NCBI GenBank assembly: GCA_900553645.1
Contig: USEE01000104.1
Coordinates: 1-5,882 of the forward strand
Source: an uncultured Eubacteriales bacterium
GTDB taxonomy: Bacteria; Bacillota_A; Clostridia; Christensenellales; Aristaeellaceae
Direction: 5' to 3'
Length of the DNA: 5,882 nucleotides
Shown: positions 5,655 to 5,882 of the stretch, one piece after another
Numbering within the stretch: position 1 is the stretch's first letter
How the letters are laid out: each line of letters opens with the position of its first letter
The notes under the pieces: model-generated
Told to the model about the DNA's origin: nothing
What the model saw: only the letters and a program-made list of their open reading frames with translations
Database searches by the model: none
Translations under genes and position numbers: made by a program

Positions 5655-5693
5655 TTCCCGCGCTGGGCTTCGATTTATGGCACAGCGCGGGAA
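5655..5693. repeat. Long hairpin 2 with conserved loop
   Basis: TTCCCGCGCTG (5655-5665) and CAGCGCGGGAA (5683-5693) are perfect reverse complements. After one mismatch the helix continues with a GC/GC pair, leaving an 11-nt loop that reads CATAAATCGAA on the minus strand. This matches the loop of hairpin 1 at 9 of 11 positions, and both differences are transitions. The stem sequence is different from that of hairpin 1. Confidence 0.8.
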
Positions 5694-5714
5694 GCGCCCC
5701 GAACCACGAATGAG

Positions 5715-5734
5715 CCGCCCCGCTTGCGTGGCGG
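5715..5734. repeat. Small imperfect hairpin
   Basis: CCGCC (5715-5719) pairs with GGCGG (5730-5734). One C-T mismatch and two further pairs enclose a 4-nt loop, CTTG. It is less stable than the two upstream hairpins and its loop is unrelated to theirs. Confidence 0.45.
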
Positions 5735-5821
5735 TGAACACATCGCGGGCGCAAACAATCTAAGAAAGCCAAAACCCGGTGCGCGGTATCCCGAAACGCC
5801 TAAGATAACAAGTGCATGGTG

Positions 5822-5853
5822 AGCGGCAAAGCAGCGCATAAGTAAGCGCCGCT
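5822..5853. repeat. Compound inverted repeat near the window end
   Basis: AGCGGC (5822-5827) pairs with GCCGCT (5848-5853). Within the 20-nt interval GCGC (5834-5837) can alternatively pair with GCGC (5846-5849). The two pairings share bases, so alternative folds are possible. No U-tract follows. Confidence 0.4.
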
Positions 5854-5882
5854 GGCTCATAGCGAACTAAGCAGCTTAAATC

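Larger units (their letters stand above)
5480..5882. other. Non-coding region rich in inverted repeats, to the window end
   Basis: About 400 nt with no convincing gene on either strand. Short open frames exist, notably minus-strand 5461-5772 and 5675-5860, but they lack ribosome binding sites I can support, run through repeats and hairpins, and resemble no family I recognise. I see no promoter with good boxes and no U-tract terminator. The content is a set of inverted repeats listed separately. The region may be an array of interspersed repeats, a structured RNA, or the decayed remains of other sequence. Confidence 0.6.

Noticed and set aside
5461..5860. Two minus-strand frames (5461-5772 and 5675-5860) after nnr
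   Set aside because: They pass through perfect hairpins and heptad repeats, lack supported ribosome sites and match no family I recognise.

Overview
The window comes from a GC-rich bacterium, most likely a member of Clostridia or a related Firmicutes lineage. This rests on strong AGGAG-type ribosome binding sites, textbook -35/-10 promoters in short AT-rich intergenic gaps, and the acpS-nnr gene pair. Isoleucine is mostly encoded by ATA, which is unexpected at this GC content. The taxonomic placement is inference. No mobile-element gene, CRISPR array, tRNA or rRNA is visible.

Layout from left to right: (1) the first 85 codons of an AEC-family membrane transporter on the minus strand, cut by the window edge, with its own promoter; (2) an intergenic stretch holding a perfect TTGACA-17 nt-TATAAT promoter on the plus strand. 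No annotated gene lies in front of it, only about 125 nt of potentially structured sequence that then runs antisense into the next gene; (3) a minus-strand TIM-barrel glycoside hydrolase resembling GH36 and clan GH-D; (4) a 260-nt divergent control region with a promoter on each strand; (5) a tightly packed plus-strand operon of P1-family (DmpA/NylC-like) self-cleaving peptidase, holo-ACP synthase (acpS) and bifunctional NAD(P)HX epimerase/dehydratase (nnr), with junctions of 4-bp overlap and 0 bp; (6) about 435 nt of non-coding DNA after nnr, starting with a heptad tandem repeat and holding a series of inverted repeats.

The operon joins two housekeeping functions, 4'-phosphopantetheine loading of acyl carrier protein and repair of hydrated NAD(P)H, to an N-terminal-nucleophile amidase/peptidase of unknown substrate. 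The glycoside hydrolase and the transporter are separate transcription units, and nothing in the sequence ties them to the operon.

The two most unusual signals are non-coding. One is the orphan consensus promoter at 385-413 with its hairpin-rich downstream sequence. The other is a pair of long hairpins after nnr (5578-5610 and 5655-5693) whose stems differ but whose 11-nt loops are nearly identical, the pattern of a repeated structured RNA or folded-DNA element.
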